From JBJENW01 sp051880395 (GTDB lineage Bacteria > Bacillota > Clostridia > Lachnospirales > Lachnospiraceae): a stretch of DNA of 64,000 nt. Numbering within the stretch: the stretch's first letter is position 1; each line of letters begins with the position of its first letter. Shown here piece by piece: positions 34,955 to 43,951 of this stretch. The translations under genes were made by a program, and so were the position numbers. A model generated the notes under the pieces. That model was not told the origin of the DNA and did no database searches. It saw only the letters and a list, made by a program, of their open reading frames with translations. The stretch is from the NCBI GenBank assembly GCA_051880395.1, contig JBJENW010000109.1:8478-72477 (forward strand). Direction: 5' to 3'.

Positions 34955-35968
34955 ATGACGCAGATTAAAGGAAAACAGAGTCTTTTGTTTGCAGAAGCAC
35001 CGTATATTATAGGGAGTGCTTCCATCGTGGGGAAAAAAGAAGGAGAAGGACCGCTTGGAAATAAATTTGACGCGGTTTGTGAGGATGATAAATTTGGAGA
35101 AGAGACATGGGAAGAATCCGAAAGCCGCATGCAGAAAGAGACAGCACTTCTTGCGATCGGAAAAGCAGGAATTGAGGTAAAAGATGTCCGATACGCATTT
35201 GCAGGAGATTTACTGGGACAGACGATCGCGACATCATTTGGAATCATGGAGTTAGAGCTGCCGCTGTTTGGTCTGTATGGAGCCTGTTCAACAAGTGGAG
35301 AGTCGCTGATGCTCGGAGCTATGTGTGTGGCAGCCGGATTTGCGGAGCATGTGCTTGCTATGACATCAAGCCATTTTGCAAGCGCAGAGAAACAGTTTCG
35401 TTTTCCACTCGGTTACGGCAGTCAGCGTCCAGCGTGTGCGACTTGGACAGTAACAGGCTGTGGAGCTTTTATTTTGGGGAAAAAGCGGAGCAAAGCGAGA
35501 ATTACAGGAGTAACGACAGGAAAGATTGTGGATTATGGAGTTCGAGATTCTATGAATATGGGAGCTGCAATGGCACCGGCCGCGTGCGAGGTGATCTGTC
35601 AAAATTTTCAGGATTTTGATCGTACACCGGATGATTATGATCAGATCATCACAGGGGATCTTGGGGTGGTCGGACAAAAAATTCTCATCGATCTGGTGCG
35701 GGAACGTGGGTATGATATAGCGGGAAAACATACGGATTGTGGAATTGAAATTTTTGACAGTGAATTGCAGAATACGCAGTCCGGAGGCTCCGGTTGCGGT
35801 TGTGCGGCAGCAACTTTGAGTGCCCACTTTTTACCAAAGATTGAAAAGGGAATTTTGAAACGTGTATTGTTTGTACCGACTGGAGCATTGCTTTCTACGG
35901 TCAGTTTTAATGAAGGTCAGAATGTGCCGGGAATCGCACATGGTGTTGTAATCGAGCATGCAGGATAA
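34955..35968 (+). CDS. spoVAD: Stage V sporulation protein AD
   Basis: A 337-residue thiolase-fold protein of the SpoVA complex, which moves dipicolinic acid into and out of the spore. Characteristic segments are 'LGNKFDAVCEDDKFGEETWEESE', quoted here only in part as family hallmark, plus 'GLYGACSTSGESLMLGAM' and the C-terminal 'NVPGIAHGVVIEH'. AAGGAG precedes ATG. spoVAE follows by 23 nt. The usual upstream partner spoVAC is absent; the noncoding RNA terminator lies 75 nt upstream instead. Confidence 0.94.
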   Translation: MTQIKGKQSLLFAEAPYIIGSASIVGKKEGEGPLGNKFDAVCEDDKFGEETWEESESRMQKETALLAIGKAGIEVKDVRYAFAGDLLGQTIATSFGIMELELPLFGLYGACSTSGESLMLGAMCVAAGFAEHVLAMTSSHFASAEKQFRFPLGYGSQRPACATWTVTGCGAFILGKKRSKARITGVTTGKIVDYGVRDSMNMGAAMAPAACEVICQNFQDFDRTPDDYDQIITGDLGVVGQKILIDLVRERGYDIAGKHTDCGIEIFDSELQNTQSGGSGCGCAAATLSAHFLPKIEKGILKRVLFVPTGALLSTVSFNEGQNVPGIAHGVVIEHAG

Positions 35969-35991
35969 CAACTGCAGGATTGGAGGAAACG

Positions 35992-36348
35992 ATGGAATAT
36001 TGGAATGCGTTCTGGGTGGGAGGATTGATCTGTGCGCTTGTTCAGATTTTAATGGAAAAAACAAAATTGCTGCCGGGGAGAATCATGGTGTTGCTGGTCT
36101 GTGCGGGTGCTGTTTTGGGCGCACTCGGTATTTATCAGCCTTTTCAGGATTTTGCAGGAGCAGGAGCGTCGGTTCCGCTTTTGGGATTTGGAAATACATT
36201 GTGGAAAGGTGTGAAAGAGGCGGTTGATCAGAAAGGTCTTTTGGGCATATTTGAGGGTGGGCTTTCAGCCAGTGCAGTTGGCATATCGGCAGCGTTGATC
36301 TTTAGTTATCTGGCTTCACTGATTTTTGAGCCGAAGATGAAAGAATAG
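35992..36348 (+). CDS. spoVAE: Stage V sporulation protein AE
   Basis: A 118-residue membrane protein with about four hydrophobic helices, matching SpoVAEb ('FWVGGLICALVQILMEKT' at the N terminus, 'GGLSASAVGISAALIFSYL' near the C terminus). It forms part of the spore dipicolinate channel with SpoVAD. Start 35992 is set by GGAGG at 35982-35986; a TTG at 35980 overlaps that site and is rejected. Confidence 0.92.
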   Translation: MEYWNAFWVGGLICALVQILMEKTKLLPGRIMVLLVCAGAVLGALGIYQPFQDFAGAGASVPLLGFGNTLWKGVKEAVDQKGLLGIFEGGLSASAVGISAALIFSYLASLIFEPKMKE

Positions 36349-36423
36349 CAGTTTTATCCAAGTATAAATTATGTGTGGTGGCAAAAACTAAGAATGTAAC
36401 AGAAAGAAAAAGGAGATGCAAAG

Positions 36424-36930
36424 ATGAAGAAAGGAACTACTTTTACTTCGCTGTTATGCTGTCTGACACTGGTGCTTGCACTCGGAATCACAGGCTGTGG
36501 AACGCGAAAAGATACGACGAATGATAAAAATCAGGTGAATGATGCAACGAATGGTACAAATGAGCAAGTTACAGATGATACAACTGTAAGTGAACCAACA
36601 ACAGATGATACGAATGAAAATGAACCGACGACAAATCATGAATCAACAAACAGTAACAACAAAGTGCGTACAAATGATAATCGGAAAAGCGGAACAGATA
36701 CGAATGGAGATGGTGTCGTAGATGATGTCACAGATGGTGTGATAGACGGTGTAGAAGACGGCGTGGATGCCGTAGGTGACGGTGTCAAAGATATTGTAGA
36801 TGATGTCACGGATAACAACGGAACAAACAACACTGGCAACAATACGACGAACAATACCACGGACAATGTACAACAGGCGCAGCCAAATGCACCGCAGACA
36901 GGTACAGGAGCAACAACAAACGCAAGATAA
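36424..36930 (+). CDS. Predicted small lipoprotein, Asn/Thr/Asp-rich
   Basis: A 168-residue precursor with a signal peptide ending in a lipobox, 'LALGITGC', Cys25 being the lipidation site. The mature part is low complexity: Asn/Thr-rich flanks around a repeat of Asp-Gly/Asp-Val units (residues ~100-135, e.g. 'DGVIDGVEDGVDAVGDGV'), likely acidic and amphipathic. No enzyme family is recognised. AAGGAGATG precedes ATG. Its terminator is shared with convergent guaB. Confidence 0.7.
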   Translation: MKKGTTFTSLLCCLTLVLALGITGCGTRKDTTNDKNQVNDATNGTNEQVTDDTTVSEPTTDDTNENEPTTNHESTNSNNKVRTNDNRKSGTDTNGDGVVDDVTDGVIDGVEDGVDAVGDGVKDIVDDVTDNNGTNNTGNNTTNNTTDNVQQAQPNAPQTGTGATTNAR

Positions 36931-36938
36931 AAAGCAAC

Positions 36939-36974
36939 AAGCCCGGCAGAAAACATTTCTGCCGGGCTTATTTT
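36939..36974. terminator. Bidirectional terminator between the lipoprotein gene and guaB
   Basis: AAGCCCGGCAGAAA (36939-36952) pairs with TTTCTGCCGGGCTT (36956-36969) with T/A-rich flanks; it serves both convergent genes. Confidence 0.9.
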
Positions 36975-36985
36975 ATTATTTAAAA

Positions 36986-38440
36986 TTAATTTTCGATACT
37001 ATAGTTTGGAGCCTCTTTTGTGATATGAATATCATGTGGATGACTCTCTTTCAAGGATGCAGCGGAAATCTTTACAAAACGTCCGGTTTCTTTTAAGTCT
37101 TCAATGGTTGGGCAACCACAATATCCCATACCGGAGCGGATACCACCGATCAACTGGAATACGGTATCTTCCAGACTGCCTTTGTAAGCGACACGACCTT
37201 CGACACCTTCCGGAACTAATTTTTTAGCGCCTTCCTGGAAGTAACGGTCTTTGGAACCGTTTTCCATAGCAGCAAGAGAACCCATACCGCGGTATACTTT
37301 GTATTTTCTTCCCTGATATAATTCAAATGTACCAGGTGCTTCATCACATCCTGCAAAAATGCTTCCCATCATACAAACATTGGCACCGGCAGCGATAGCC
37401 TTTGTCATGTCTCCAGAATATTTGATACCACCATCTGCGATAACCGGGATGCCATATTCTTTTGCGACTTTGTAGCAATCCATAACAGCGGTAATCTGTG
37501 GAACACCGATACCGGCTACGACACGTGTTGTACAGATAGAACCAGGTCCGATACCCACTTTGACAGCGTCAGCGCCGGCTTCAATCAGGAATTTGGTTGC
37601 TTCACCGGTAGCAACGTTTCCGGCGATTACCTGTAAATCTGGATATTTTGCCTTAATTTGTTTCACAGCATTTCCGATATTTTTAGAATGACCGTGTGCA
37701 GAATCAACAACGACGCAGTCTACACGTGCTTTTACCAGTGCATCGATGCGGTCCATCATATTTGCAGTGATACCTACAGCTGCACCGCATAACAGACGTC
37801 CTTGATCATCTTTTGCGGATTGCGGATATTTGATCTGTTTTTCGATATCCTTGATGGTGATCAGACCTTTCAGATTGAAATCCTTGTCTACAATCGGCAG
37901 TTTTTCCTTACGAGCCTTTGCGAGGATGTTCTTTGCTTCTTCTAATGTAATGCCTTCCGGTGCGGTAATTAAATTTTCAGAAGTCATGCAATCTTTGATT
38001 TCTTTAGAAAAATCTGTTTCAAATTTCAGATCACGGTTTGTGATGATACCGACCAGTTTGCCGTTTTCTGTAATCGGAACGCCGGAAATACGGAATTTAC
38101 GCATCAGATCTTCTGCATCCTGTAACGTATGCGTCGGTGACAGTGAGAAAGGATCTGTGATGACACCGTTTTCGGAACGTTTTACCTTGTCTACTTCGTC
38201 AGCCTGTGCTTCAATTGACATATTTTTATGAATAATACCAATACCACCCTGTCTGGCCATGGCAATCGCCATTCTATGTTCTGTTACAGTGTCCATGCCG
38301 GCACTCATCATAGGGATATTAAGAACGATCTTTTTGGTCAGATGTGTGGAAAGATTGATCATATTTGGTGTGACTTCCGAATAGGAAGGCACCAGTAATA
38401 CGTCATCAAAAGTAATTCCTTCGCCGATAATTGTACCCAT
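36986..38440 (-). CDS. guaB: Inosine-5'-monophosphate dehydrogenase
   Basis: NAD-dependent oxidation of IMP to XMP, the committed step to GMP. The 484-residue protein has the TIM barrel interrupted by tandem CBS domains (~95-210). The catalytic cysteine loop is 'GPGSICTTRVVAGIGVPQ' near residue 303; the flap contains 'YRGMGSLAAM' and 'GVEGRVAYKG'. It is monocistronic on the minus strand, with GAGGA before ATG and a strong promoter upstream. Confidence 0.96.
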   Translation of the reverse strand: MGTIIGEGITFDDVLLVPSYSEVTPNMINLSTHLTKKIVLNIPMMSAGMDTVTEHRMAIAMARQGGIGIIHKNMSIEAQADEVDKVKRSENGVITDPFSLSPTHTLQDAEDLMRKFRISGVPITENGKLVGIITNRDLKFETDFSKEIKDCMTSENLITAPEGITLEEAKNILAKARKEKLPIVDKDFNLKGLITIKDIEKQIKYPQSAKDDQGRLLCGAAVGITANMMDRIDALVKARVDCVVVDSAHGHSKNIGNAVKQIKAKYPDLQVIAGNVATGEATKFLIEAGADAVKVGIGPGSICTTRVVAGIGVPQITAVMDCYKVAKEYGIPVIADGGIKYSGDMTKAIAAGANVCMMGSIFAGCDEAPGTFELYQGRKYKVYRGMGSLAAMENGSKDRYFQEGAKKLVPEGVEGRVAYKGSLEDTVFQLIGGIRSGMGYCGCPTIEDLKETGRFVKISAASLKESHPHDIHITKEAPNYSIEN

Positions 38441-38491
38441 TTTCTAAATTCCTCGCTTTCTCAAAAAAATAATCATGTTATTAGTTTCACT

Positions 38492-38520
38492 ATTTTAGCA
38501 AAAAAGAAGAAAAGTGTCAA
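38492..38520 (-). promoter_or_regulatory. Sigma-A promoter of guaB
   Basis: On the minus strand: TTGACA (38520-38515), 17 nt, TAAAAT (38497-38492). The rest of the 303-bp interval to the hisA-like gene is AT-rich; I see no riboswitch or gene in it. Confidence 0.85.
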
Positions 38521-38743
38521 TTCCTGCCGTAAGGGAAACTTATGATTTTTTTTACTGAATAGAATTAAGCGTGCTTATAAATTAAACTTACAGGTTTTCG
38601 AATTTTCCAAAACTTTACAAAAAAAGAAGTTTTTGTCGAATTTTGTTTTTGACTTTTATTTTTAGGAAAAATGTGCTATTCTAAAATATGGACAGCACAA
38701 AAGAAACTGCGTGCTGAAATTATGGAAGAAAGAGGAACCATAA

Positions 38744-39520
38744 ATGGAATTTCGACCATGTATTGATATACATAATGGAAAAGTAAAACAGATCGTAGGC
38801 AACAGTCTGCGTGATGCAGGAAATCGGGCGAAGGAAAACTTTGTATCTGAACAGGATGCGTCTTTTTTTGCCAGATATTATCAGAAAGACGGGATTCGGG
38901 GCGGTCATATCATTTTACTGAACCCGGTTGGAAGCGAGTATTATGAGGCAACAAAACAGCAGGCATTGTCAGCACTTCATGCCTATCCAAATGCACTTCA
39001 GATTGGTGGAGGAATCACAGATCAGAATGCGGCGTTTTTTTTAAAGGAAGGTGCCAGTCATGTGATTGTCACATCGTTTGTTTTCAAGGATGGAAAAGTG
39101 AACTATGAAAATTTGGAAAAACTTGTAGCGGTAACCCAAAAAGAGCATTTGGTACTGGATTTGAGTTGTCGGAAAAAGGATGGAGCCTATTATATCGTGA
39201 CGGATCGCTGGCAGAAATTTACAGAAGAACAGGTGACATTAGAACTTTTAGAGCATTTGAGCAGTTATGCAGATGAGTTTTTGATCCACGCAGTAGATGT
39301 AGAGGGAAAAGCATCCGGAATTGAGACGGAGCTGGTAAAGCTGTTAGGAAACTGGGGAAAGATTCCAGTGACTTATGCAGGTGGTGTTTCTTCCTTTGAG
39401 GATTTGAAATTATTGAAGAAGTATGGAAAGAATCGTTTAAATGTAACAATTGGAAGTGCACTGGATCTTTTTGGTGGTTCGATGGAATATACAGAGGTAT
39501 TAAAATTTATTAAGGAATAA
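38744..39520 (+). CDS. hisA: HisA-type phosphoribosylformimino-AICAR-P isomerase (eukaryote-like form)
   Basis: A 258-residue TIM barrel of the HisA/HisF fold, isomerising ProFAR to PRFAR in histidine synthesis. The N-terminal 'FRPCIDIHNGKVKQIVG' and 'NPVGSEYYEATKQQAL' are features of the eukaryotic/plant-type HisA rather than the common bacterial one; the second half-barrel has 'VTYAGGVSSFEDL'. It stands outside any his operon, between guaB and glnA. An alternative is a HisA paralogue with another substrate. Confidence 0.78.
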   Translation: MEFRPCIDIHNGKVKQIVGNSLRDAGNRAKENFVSEQDASFFARYYQKDGIRGGHIILLNPVGSEYYEATKQQALSALHAYPNALQIGGGITDQNAAFFLKEGASHVIVTSFVFKDGKVNYENLEKLVAVTQKEHLVLDLSCRKKDGAYYIVTDRWQKFTEEQVTLELLEHLSSYADEFLIHAVDVEGKASGIETELVKLLGNWGKIPVTYAGGVSSFEDLKLLKKYGKNRLNVTIGSALDLFGGSMEYTEVLKFIKE

Positions 39521-39574
39521 AAAGTTATACCATGAAACAGAGTGGGATTTTAAAGTTAAGAAAGGAATGAAGAT

Positions 39575-40906
39575 ATGGGAAAATATACAGAACAGGATAT
39601 TATGCGAATGGTGGAAGAGGAAGATGTAGAATTTATCCGTTTGCAGTTTACAGATATTTTTGGCATTTTAAAAAATGTTGCGATCACAAAAAGCCAACTG
39701 CCGAAAGCGCTGCGCGGAGAGTGTATGTTTGATGGTTCTTCTATTGAAGGATTTGCGCGAGTGGAAGAGTCGGATATGTTTTTACAGCCGGACTTGGATA
39801 CGTTTACGATTTTTCCATGGCGTCCGCAGCAGGGAAAGGTCGCACGGATCATCTGTGATGTCTACACTTCGGATGGAAAGCCATTTGAGGGAGATCCGCG
39901 TTATGTATTGAAAAAAGTATTGAAACAGGCAGCAGATATGGGTTATCGGTTTAACGTAGGTCCAGAGTGTGAATTTTTCTTATTTCACACAGACGAAGAT
40001 GGACAACCGACAACTATGACACACGAAAAAGCTGGATATTTTGACCTTGGACCAGTGGATTTGGGAGAAAATGCCCGTCGAGATATGGTTTTGACCCTGG
40101 AAGATATGGGGTATGAAATTGAGGCATCTCACCACGAAGTGGCTCCGGCACAGCATGAAATTGATTTTCGTTATGATGAGGCACTTGTGACAGCGGATAA
40201 TATCATGACGTTTAAATTGGCTGTCAAGACGATCGCAAAACGGCATGGGTTGTTTGCAAGCTTTATGCCGAAACCGAGGGAAGGTGTCTGCGGTTCCGGT
40301 ATGCATGTGAATATGTCTTTGGAAAAAGATGGTGTAAACACGTTTCGTGATAAGACGGATAAATTGGGATTAAGTCAGGAGGCATATTGGTTCATTGGTG
40401 GTTTAATGAAACACATGAAAGGAATGACTGTGATCACAAATCCGCTGGTAAACTCATATAAGCGTTTGGTTCCGGGTTTTGAAGCACCAGTGTATGTGAC
40501 ATGGTCTTCAACAAATCGCAGTCCGCTGATTCGTGTTCCGGTCAGCAGAGGAGAATCTACCCGTGTGGAGATGCGTTGTCCGGATACGTCGGCAAATCCG
40601 TATTTGACGCTGGCAGTATGCCTTGCAGCAGGATTAGACGGAATCAAAAATCAGATCGATCCTCCGGCAGAGCTGCGAAGCAGTGTGTTTGATATGAGCA
40701 GCGATGAACGGAAAAAAAATGGAATCGCTCCGCTTCCGACCAGCTTAAAAGAGGCAGTGGAGGAATTAGAAAAGAGCGAATTTATTCAGAATGTACTTGG
40801 CGAACATATTTCAAAGAAATATATAGAAGCAAAACATATTGAGTGGCAGAGATATACCGAACAGGTGACACAGTGGGAATTGGACGAGTATTTATATAAG
40901 ATTTAG
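39575..40906 (+). CDS. glnA: Glutamine synthetase, type I
   Basis: ATP-dependent ligation of ammonia to glutamate. At 443 residues it is the GSI-alpha type. Signatures: 'FDGSSIEGF' (residues ~49-57), 'DPFRTDPRYV'-equivalent region 'GDPRYVLKK', 'HHEVAPAQHEIDFRY', 'KPREGVCGSGMHVNMSL' and 'NRSPLIRVP'. The adenylylation loop of GSI-beta is not evident, so control is likely by feedback or regulator proteins. The ANTAR gene downstream is a common partner of glnA in Clostridia. Confidence 0.96.
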   Translation: MGKYTEQDIMRMVEEEDVEFIRLQFTDIFGILKNVAITKSQLPKALRGECMFDGSSIEGFARVEESDMFLQPDLDTFTIFPWRPQQGKVARIICDVYTSDGKPFEGDPRYVLKKVLKQAADMGYRFNVGPECEFFLFHTDEDGQPTTMTHEKAGYFDLGPVDLGENARRDMVLTLEDMGYEIEASHHEVAPAQHEIDFRYDEALVTADNIMTFKLAVKTIAKRHGLFASFMPKPREGVCGSGMHVNMSLEKDGVNTFRDKTDKLGLSQEAYWFIGGLMKHMKGMTVITNPLVNSYKRLVPGFEAPVYVTWSSTNRSPLIRVPVSRGESTRVEMRCPDTSANPYLTLAVCLAAGLDGIKNQIDPPAELRSSVFDMSSDERKKNGIAPLPTSLKEAVEELEKSEFIQNVLGEHISKKYIEAKHIEWQRYTEQVTQWELDEYLYKI

Positions 40907-40920
40907 TTTATATGAGGAAG

Positions 40921-40960
40921 ACTCCCATTTCCATGCTGCGATATGTGATGGAGTGGGAGT
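40921..40960 (+). terminator. Terminator or attenuator between glnA and the ANTAR gene
   Basis: ACTCCCA...CCAT pairs with ATGG...TGGGAGT and is followed by TTTTT. A second small hairpin, ACAGAG-AAAG-CTCTGT, lies about 40 nt later (41001-41016), so the interval holds tandem hairpins before an RNA-binding ANTAR regulator gene. Confidence 0.7.
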
Positions 40961-41043
40961 TTTTAATGACAGAATGTTTGCAGGTGAAAAATTTAAGAAA
41001 GGACAGAGAAAGCTCTGTTTAAGAGTAAAATAGGAGAAAAATT

Positions 41044-41601
41044 TTGATAAGCATTATTGTTGTCTTCCCCAAAATAGAGAATGCGAAAAATATTAAGAGT
41101 ATATTGGTACGAAGCGGATATGAAGTAACAGCAGTGTGTACGACAGGTTCGCAGGCTTTGCAGGTGGTAAATAATTTAGATGGTGGTGTCGTGGTATGCG
41201 GATACCGACTGGCAGATATGATGTACGAAGAATTATTAGACTATCTGCCGAAAGGATTTGAGATGCTGCTTGTCACTTCGAAAGCGAACTGGGCAGAACG
41301 TGAAGTAGAAGATCTTGTCTGTCTGCCAATGCCTTTGAAGGTGCAGGAACTGACGCAGACAGTAAATATGATGATCTGTACGATGCGAAGAAAACAGAAG
41401 AAGAAAAAAGCGAGACCGAGAGAACGTACAGCAGAGGAAAAACAATGTATAGAAAAAGCGAAACAATGTCTGATGGAGCGGAATAATTTTTCCGAGCAGG
41501 AAGCGCATCGTTATATTCAAAAGACGAGTATGGACAGTGGAACAGACATGGTGGAAACGGCTCAGATGATTTTAAGTATGATTGACGATGATAAATTTTA
41601 A
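41044..41601 (+). CDS. ANTAR-domain response-regulator-like antiterminator
   Basis: A 185-residue protein with an N-terminal receiver-like domain (1-115) and a C-terminal ANTAR three-helix RNA-binding domain (~130-185, 'CIEKAKQCLMERNNFSEQEA' then 'AHRYIQKTSMD'). The phospho-acceptor region 'GGVVVCGYRLADM' lacks a clear Asp at the usual site, so it may be a pseudo-receiver. ANTAR proteins bind paired RNA hairpins and prevent termination. Placement after glnA suggests nitrogen control. Start is TTG at 41044 after TAGGAGAAAAATT. Confidence 0.88.
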   Translation: MISIIVVFPKIENAKNIKSILVRSGYEVTAVCTTGSQALQVVNNLDGGVVVCGYRLADMMYEELLDYLPKGFEMLLVTSKANWAEREVEDLVCLPMPLKVQELTQTVNMMICTMRRKQKKKKARPRERTAEEKQCIEKAKQCLMERNNFSEQEAHRYIQKTSMDSGTDMVETAQMILSMIDDDKF

Positions 41602-41630
41602 AAAGTCTCTTTTCAAAAGAGACTTTTTTT
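41601..41630 (+). terminator. Terminator after the ANTAR gene
   Basis: AAAAGTCTCTTTT pairs with AAAAGAGACTTTT, then T run. Confidence 0.9.
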
Positions 41631-41718
41631 GTTATGATGAAAAAGCGTAGTACTAATTAAGACTACTACTTGAGAAAAAAAGTCATTTGGCAGATGTTTG
41701 ATCAGAAGGAGGGTGGAT

Positions 41719-42576
41719 ATGAAGTTTACAAAAATGCAGGGAATTGGAAACGATTATGTCTATGTAAACTGTTTTGAGGAAACGGTAAATCAGCCAAACG
41801 AGGTAGCAAAGTTTGTCAGTGACCGTCATTTCGGGATAGGTTCAGATGGGTTGATTTTGATTAAACCATCGAAGGTTGCGGATTTTGAGATGGCGATGTA
41901 TAATGCAGACGGGTCGCGTGGAGAGATGTGTGGAAACGGGATTCGCTGCGTTGCAAAATACGTCTATGAAAAAGGACTGACAGATCGGACCAGCATCAGC
42001 ATTGAGACGTTAGCCGGAATAAAATATTTAGATCTGACGGTGGAAAATGAGAAAGTAAAACAGGTGCGTGTCAATATGGGAGCGCCGATTCTGACACCGG
42101 CTGAGATTCCGGTACAGGCTGAGAAAAATCCGGTGGTGAAAGAACCGATTGAACTGGAAGGAAAGACGTATCAGATGACCTGTGTTTCCATGGGAAATCC
42201 ACATTGTGTTCTGTTTGTAGAAGAAGACATTCATCATGACTTCCCGTTAGAAGTACTTGGACCGAAATTTGAACATCATCCGCGCTTCCCAAAGCGGACG
42301 AATGTTGAGTTTATTCGCGTACTGGATCGCAACACGTTAGATATGCGAGTCTGGGAACGTGGTGCAGGTGAAACGTTGGCATGTGGAACCGGTACATGTG
42401 CCAGTGTCGTGGCAGCTGTTTTAAATGGGTTGACAGAGAATGAAGTGACGGTACATTTATTAGGCGGAGATTTGAAGATTGAATGGGATCGAGCAGACAA
42501 TCTGGTTTATATGACAGGACCGGCAACAATTGTTTTTGACGGTGAGATCGCGCTGCCGACCGAGATGCGATCATAG
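41719..42576 (+). CDS. dapF: Diaminopimelate epimerase
   Basis: Converts LL- to meso-diaminopimelate for lysine and peptidoglycan synthesis. The 285-residue protein has the two catalytic cysteines in 'MCGNGIRCVAKY' (about residue 74) and 'ACGTGTCASVVAA' (about 223), and the N-terminal 'KMQGIGNDYVY'. Start 41719 follows AAGGAGGG by 6 nt; an in-frame ATG at 41698 precedes the site and is rejected. It lies 99 nt before dapL, its pathway partner. Confidence 0.96.
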   Translation: MKFTKMQGIGNDYVYVNCFEETVNQPNEVAKFVSDRHFGIGSDGLILIKPSKVADFEMAMYNADGSRGEMCGNGIRCVAKYVYEKGLTDRTSISIETLAGIKYLDLTVENEKVKQVRVNMGAPILTPAEIPVQAEKNPVVKEPIELEGKTYQMTCVSMGNPHCVLFVEEDIHHDFPLEVLGPKFEHHPRFPKRTNVEFIRVLDRNTLDMRVWERGAGETLACGTGTCASVVAAVLNGLTENEVTVHLLGGDLKIEWDRADNLVYMTGPATIVFDGEIALPTEMRS

Positions 42577-42606
42577 AGATTATCGAAATCCAACACACAG
42601 AGAGAA

Positions 42607-42651
42607 CTATTCAGGAGATTCGAAAAATCGAATCAAAACTGAAATGAATAG
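42607..42651 (+). other. Leader hairpin before dapL
   Basis: CTATTCA (42607-42613) with TGAATAG (42645-42651) encloses GATTCG/CGAATC. There is no T run. It lies between dapF and dapL and may be a processing or stability hairpin. Confidence 0.4.
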
Positions 42652-42675
42652 ATAGTAAAGGAAAGGTAGAAGAAC

Positions 42676-43890
42676 ATGTTTAAAGTGAATGAAAATTATC
42701 AGAAGTTACCAGGCAGTTATCTGTTTAGCACGATTGCAAAAAAAGTAAACGCTTTTTCTGAAAAAAATCCGGATAAGCAGATCATTCGTTTAGGAATTGG
42801 TGATGTGACACAGCCACTTGCTCCGGCGATTCTCGAAGCACTACACAAAGCAGTTGATGAGATGGGAAAGACAGAGACATTTCGTGGATATGCACCAGAT
42901 CTTGGATATGATTTTTTGAGAAATGCGATCGCAAAGAATGATTATGCAGACAGAGGATGCGATATTCAGCCGGATGAAATTTTTGTATCCGATGGTGCAA
43001 AGAGTGATTCTGGTAATATTCAGGAAATTTTTAGTGAAGACTGTCGAATCGCTGTCTGCGATCCGGTATATCCAGTTTATGTAGATTCCAATGTTATGGC
43101 AGGAAGAACCGGAGTATATGATCCAAAGACAGAAATGTGGAGCAACGTGATCTATATGCCGTGTACCGCAGAAAATGACTTTGTACCAGAATTCCCGAAG
43201 GAGGCACCGGATATTATTTATTTGTGTCTGCCAAATAACCCGACCGGAACAACGATCACAAAAGCACAATTACAGGATTGGGTAGATTACGCAAATAAAG
43301 TCGGCGCAGTGATCATTTATGATGGCGCTTATGAAGCATATATTACAGAAAGTAATGTTGCACATACAATCTATGAGTGTGAAGGTGCAAAAACCTGTGC
43401 AATCGAATTAAAGAGCTTTTCTAAGAATGCAGGATTTACCGGAGTTCGTCTGGGATACACCGTTGTTCCAAAAGAGTTAAAATGCAATGGTATTTCTTTA
43501 CATGATATGTGGGCAAGACGCCATGGAACAAAATTTAATGGTGCACCTTATATTCAGCAGAGAGCAGGTGAGGCAGTGTATTCTCCGGAAGGAAAAGCAC
43601 AGATCAAAGAGCAGATTGACTATTATCTGAAGAATGCGACTACCATTAAACAAGGCTTGCAGGATGCCGGATATACAGTATTTGGTGGAGTGAATTCTCC
43701 ATATGTATGGTTGAAAACACCAGACAAAATGACCAGCTGGGATTTCTTCGATTATTTACTGGAAACAGCGAATGTTGTTGGAACGCCAGGTTCTGGATTT
43801 GGACCAAGCGGGGAAGGATATTTCCGGCTGACTGCATTTGGAACATACGAGAATACAGTAGCAGCTTTGGAACGTATCAAAGCATTATAA
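42676..43890 (+). CDS. dapL: LL-diaminopimelate aminotransferase
   Basis: PLP enzyme making LL-diaminopimelate directly from tetrahydrodipicolinate and glutamate, bypassing the acyl branches. The 404-residue protein has 'FRGYAPDLGYDFLRNAI', 'VYPVYVDSNVMAG', 'LPNNPTGT' and the PLP lysine in 'ELKSFSKNAGFTGVRLGY'. With DapF upstream and DapA/DapB at 51-53 kb, the window covers most of the aminotransferase variant of lysine synthesis. Confidence 0.95.
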   Translation: MFKVNENYQKLPGSYLFSTIAKKVNAFSEKNPDKQIIRLGIGDVTQPLAPAILEALHKAVDEMGKTETFRGYAPDLGYDFLRNAIAKNDYADRGCDIQPDEIFVSDGAKSDSGNIQEIFSEDCRIAVCDPVYPVYVDSNVMAGRTGVYDPKTEMWSNVIYMPCTAENDFVPEFPKEAPDIIYLCLPNNPTGTTITKAQLQDWVDYANKVGAVIIYDGAYEAYITESNVAHTIYECEGAKTCAIELKSFSKNAGFTGVRLGYTVVPKELKCNGISLHDMWARRHGTKFNGAPYIQQRAGEAVYSPEGKAQIKEQIDYYLKNATTIKQGLQDAGYTVFGGVNSPYVWLKTPDKMTSWDFFDYLLETANVVGTPGSGFGPSGEGYFRLTAFGTYENTVAALERIKAL

Positions 43891-43911
43891 TTTTGCTGTT
43901 TTCTTTTTTTG

Positions 43912-43941
43912 GAGTCCGCATATTTATGCGGACTCTTTTTA
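43912..43941 (+). terminator. Terminator after dapL
   Basis: GAGTCCGCAT (43912-43921) pairs with ATGCGGACTC (43926-43935), then TTTTT. Confidence 0.92.
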
Positions 43942-43951
43942 ATATTAAATA

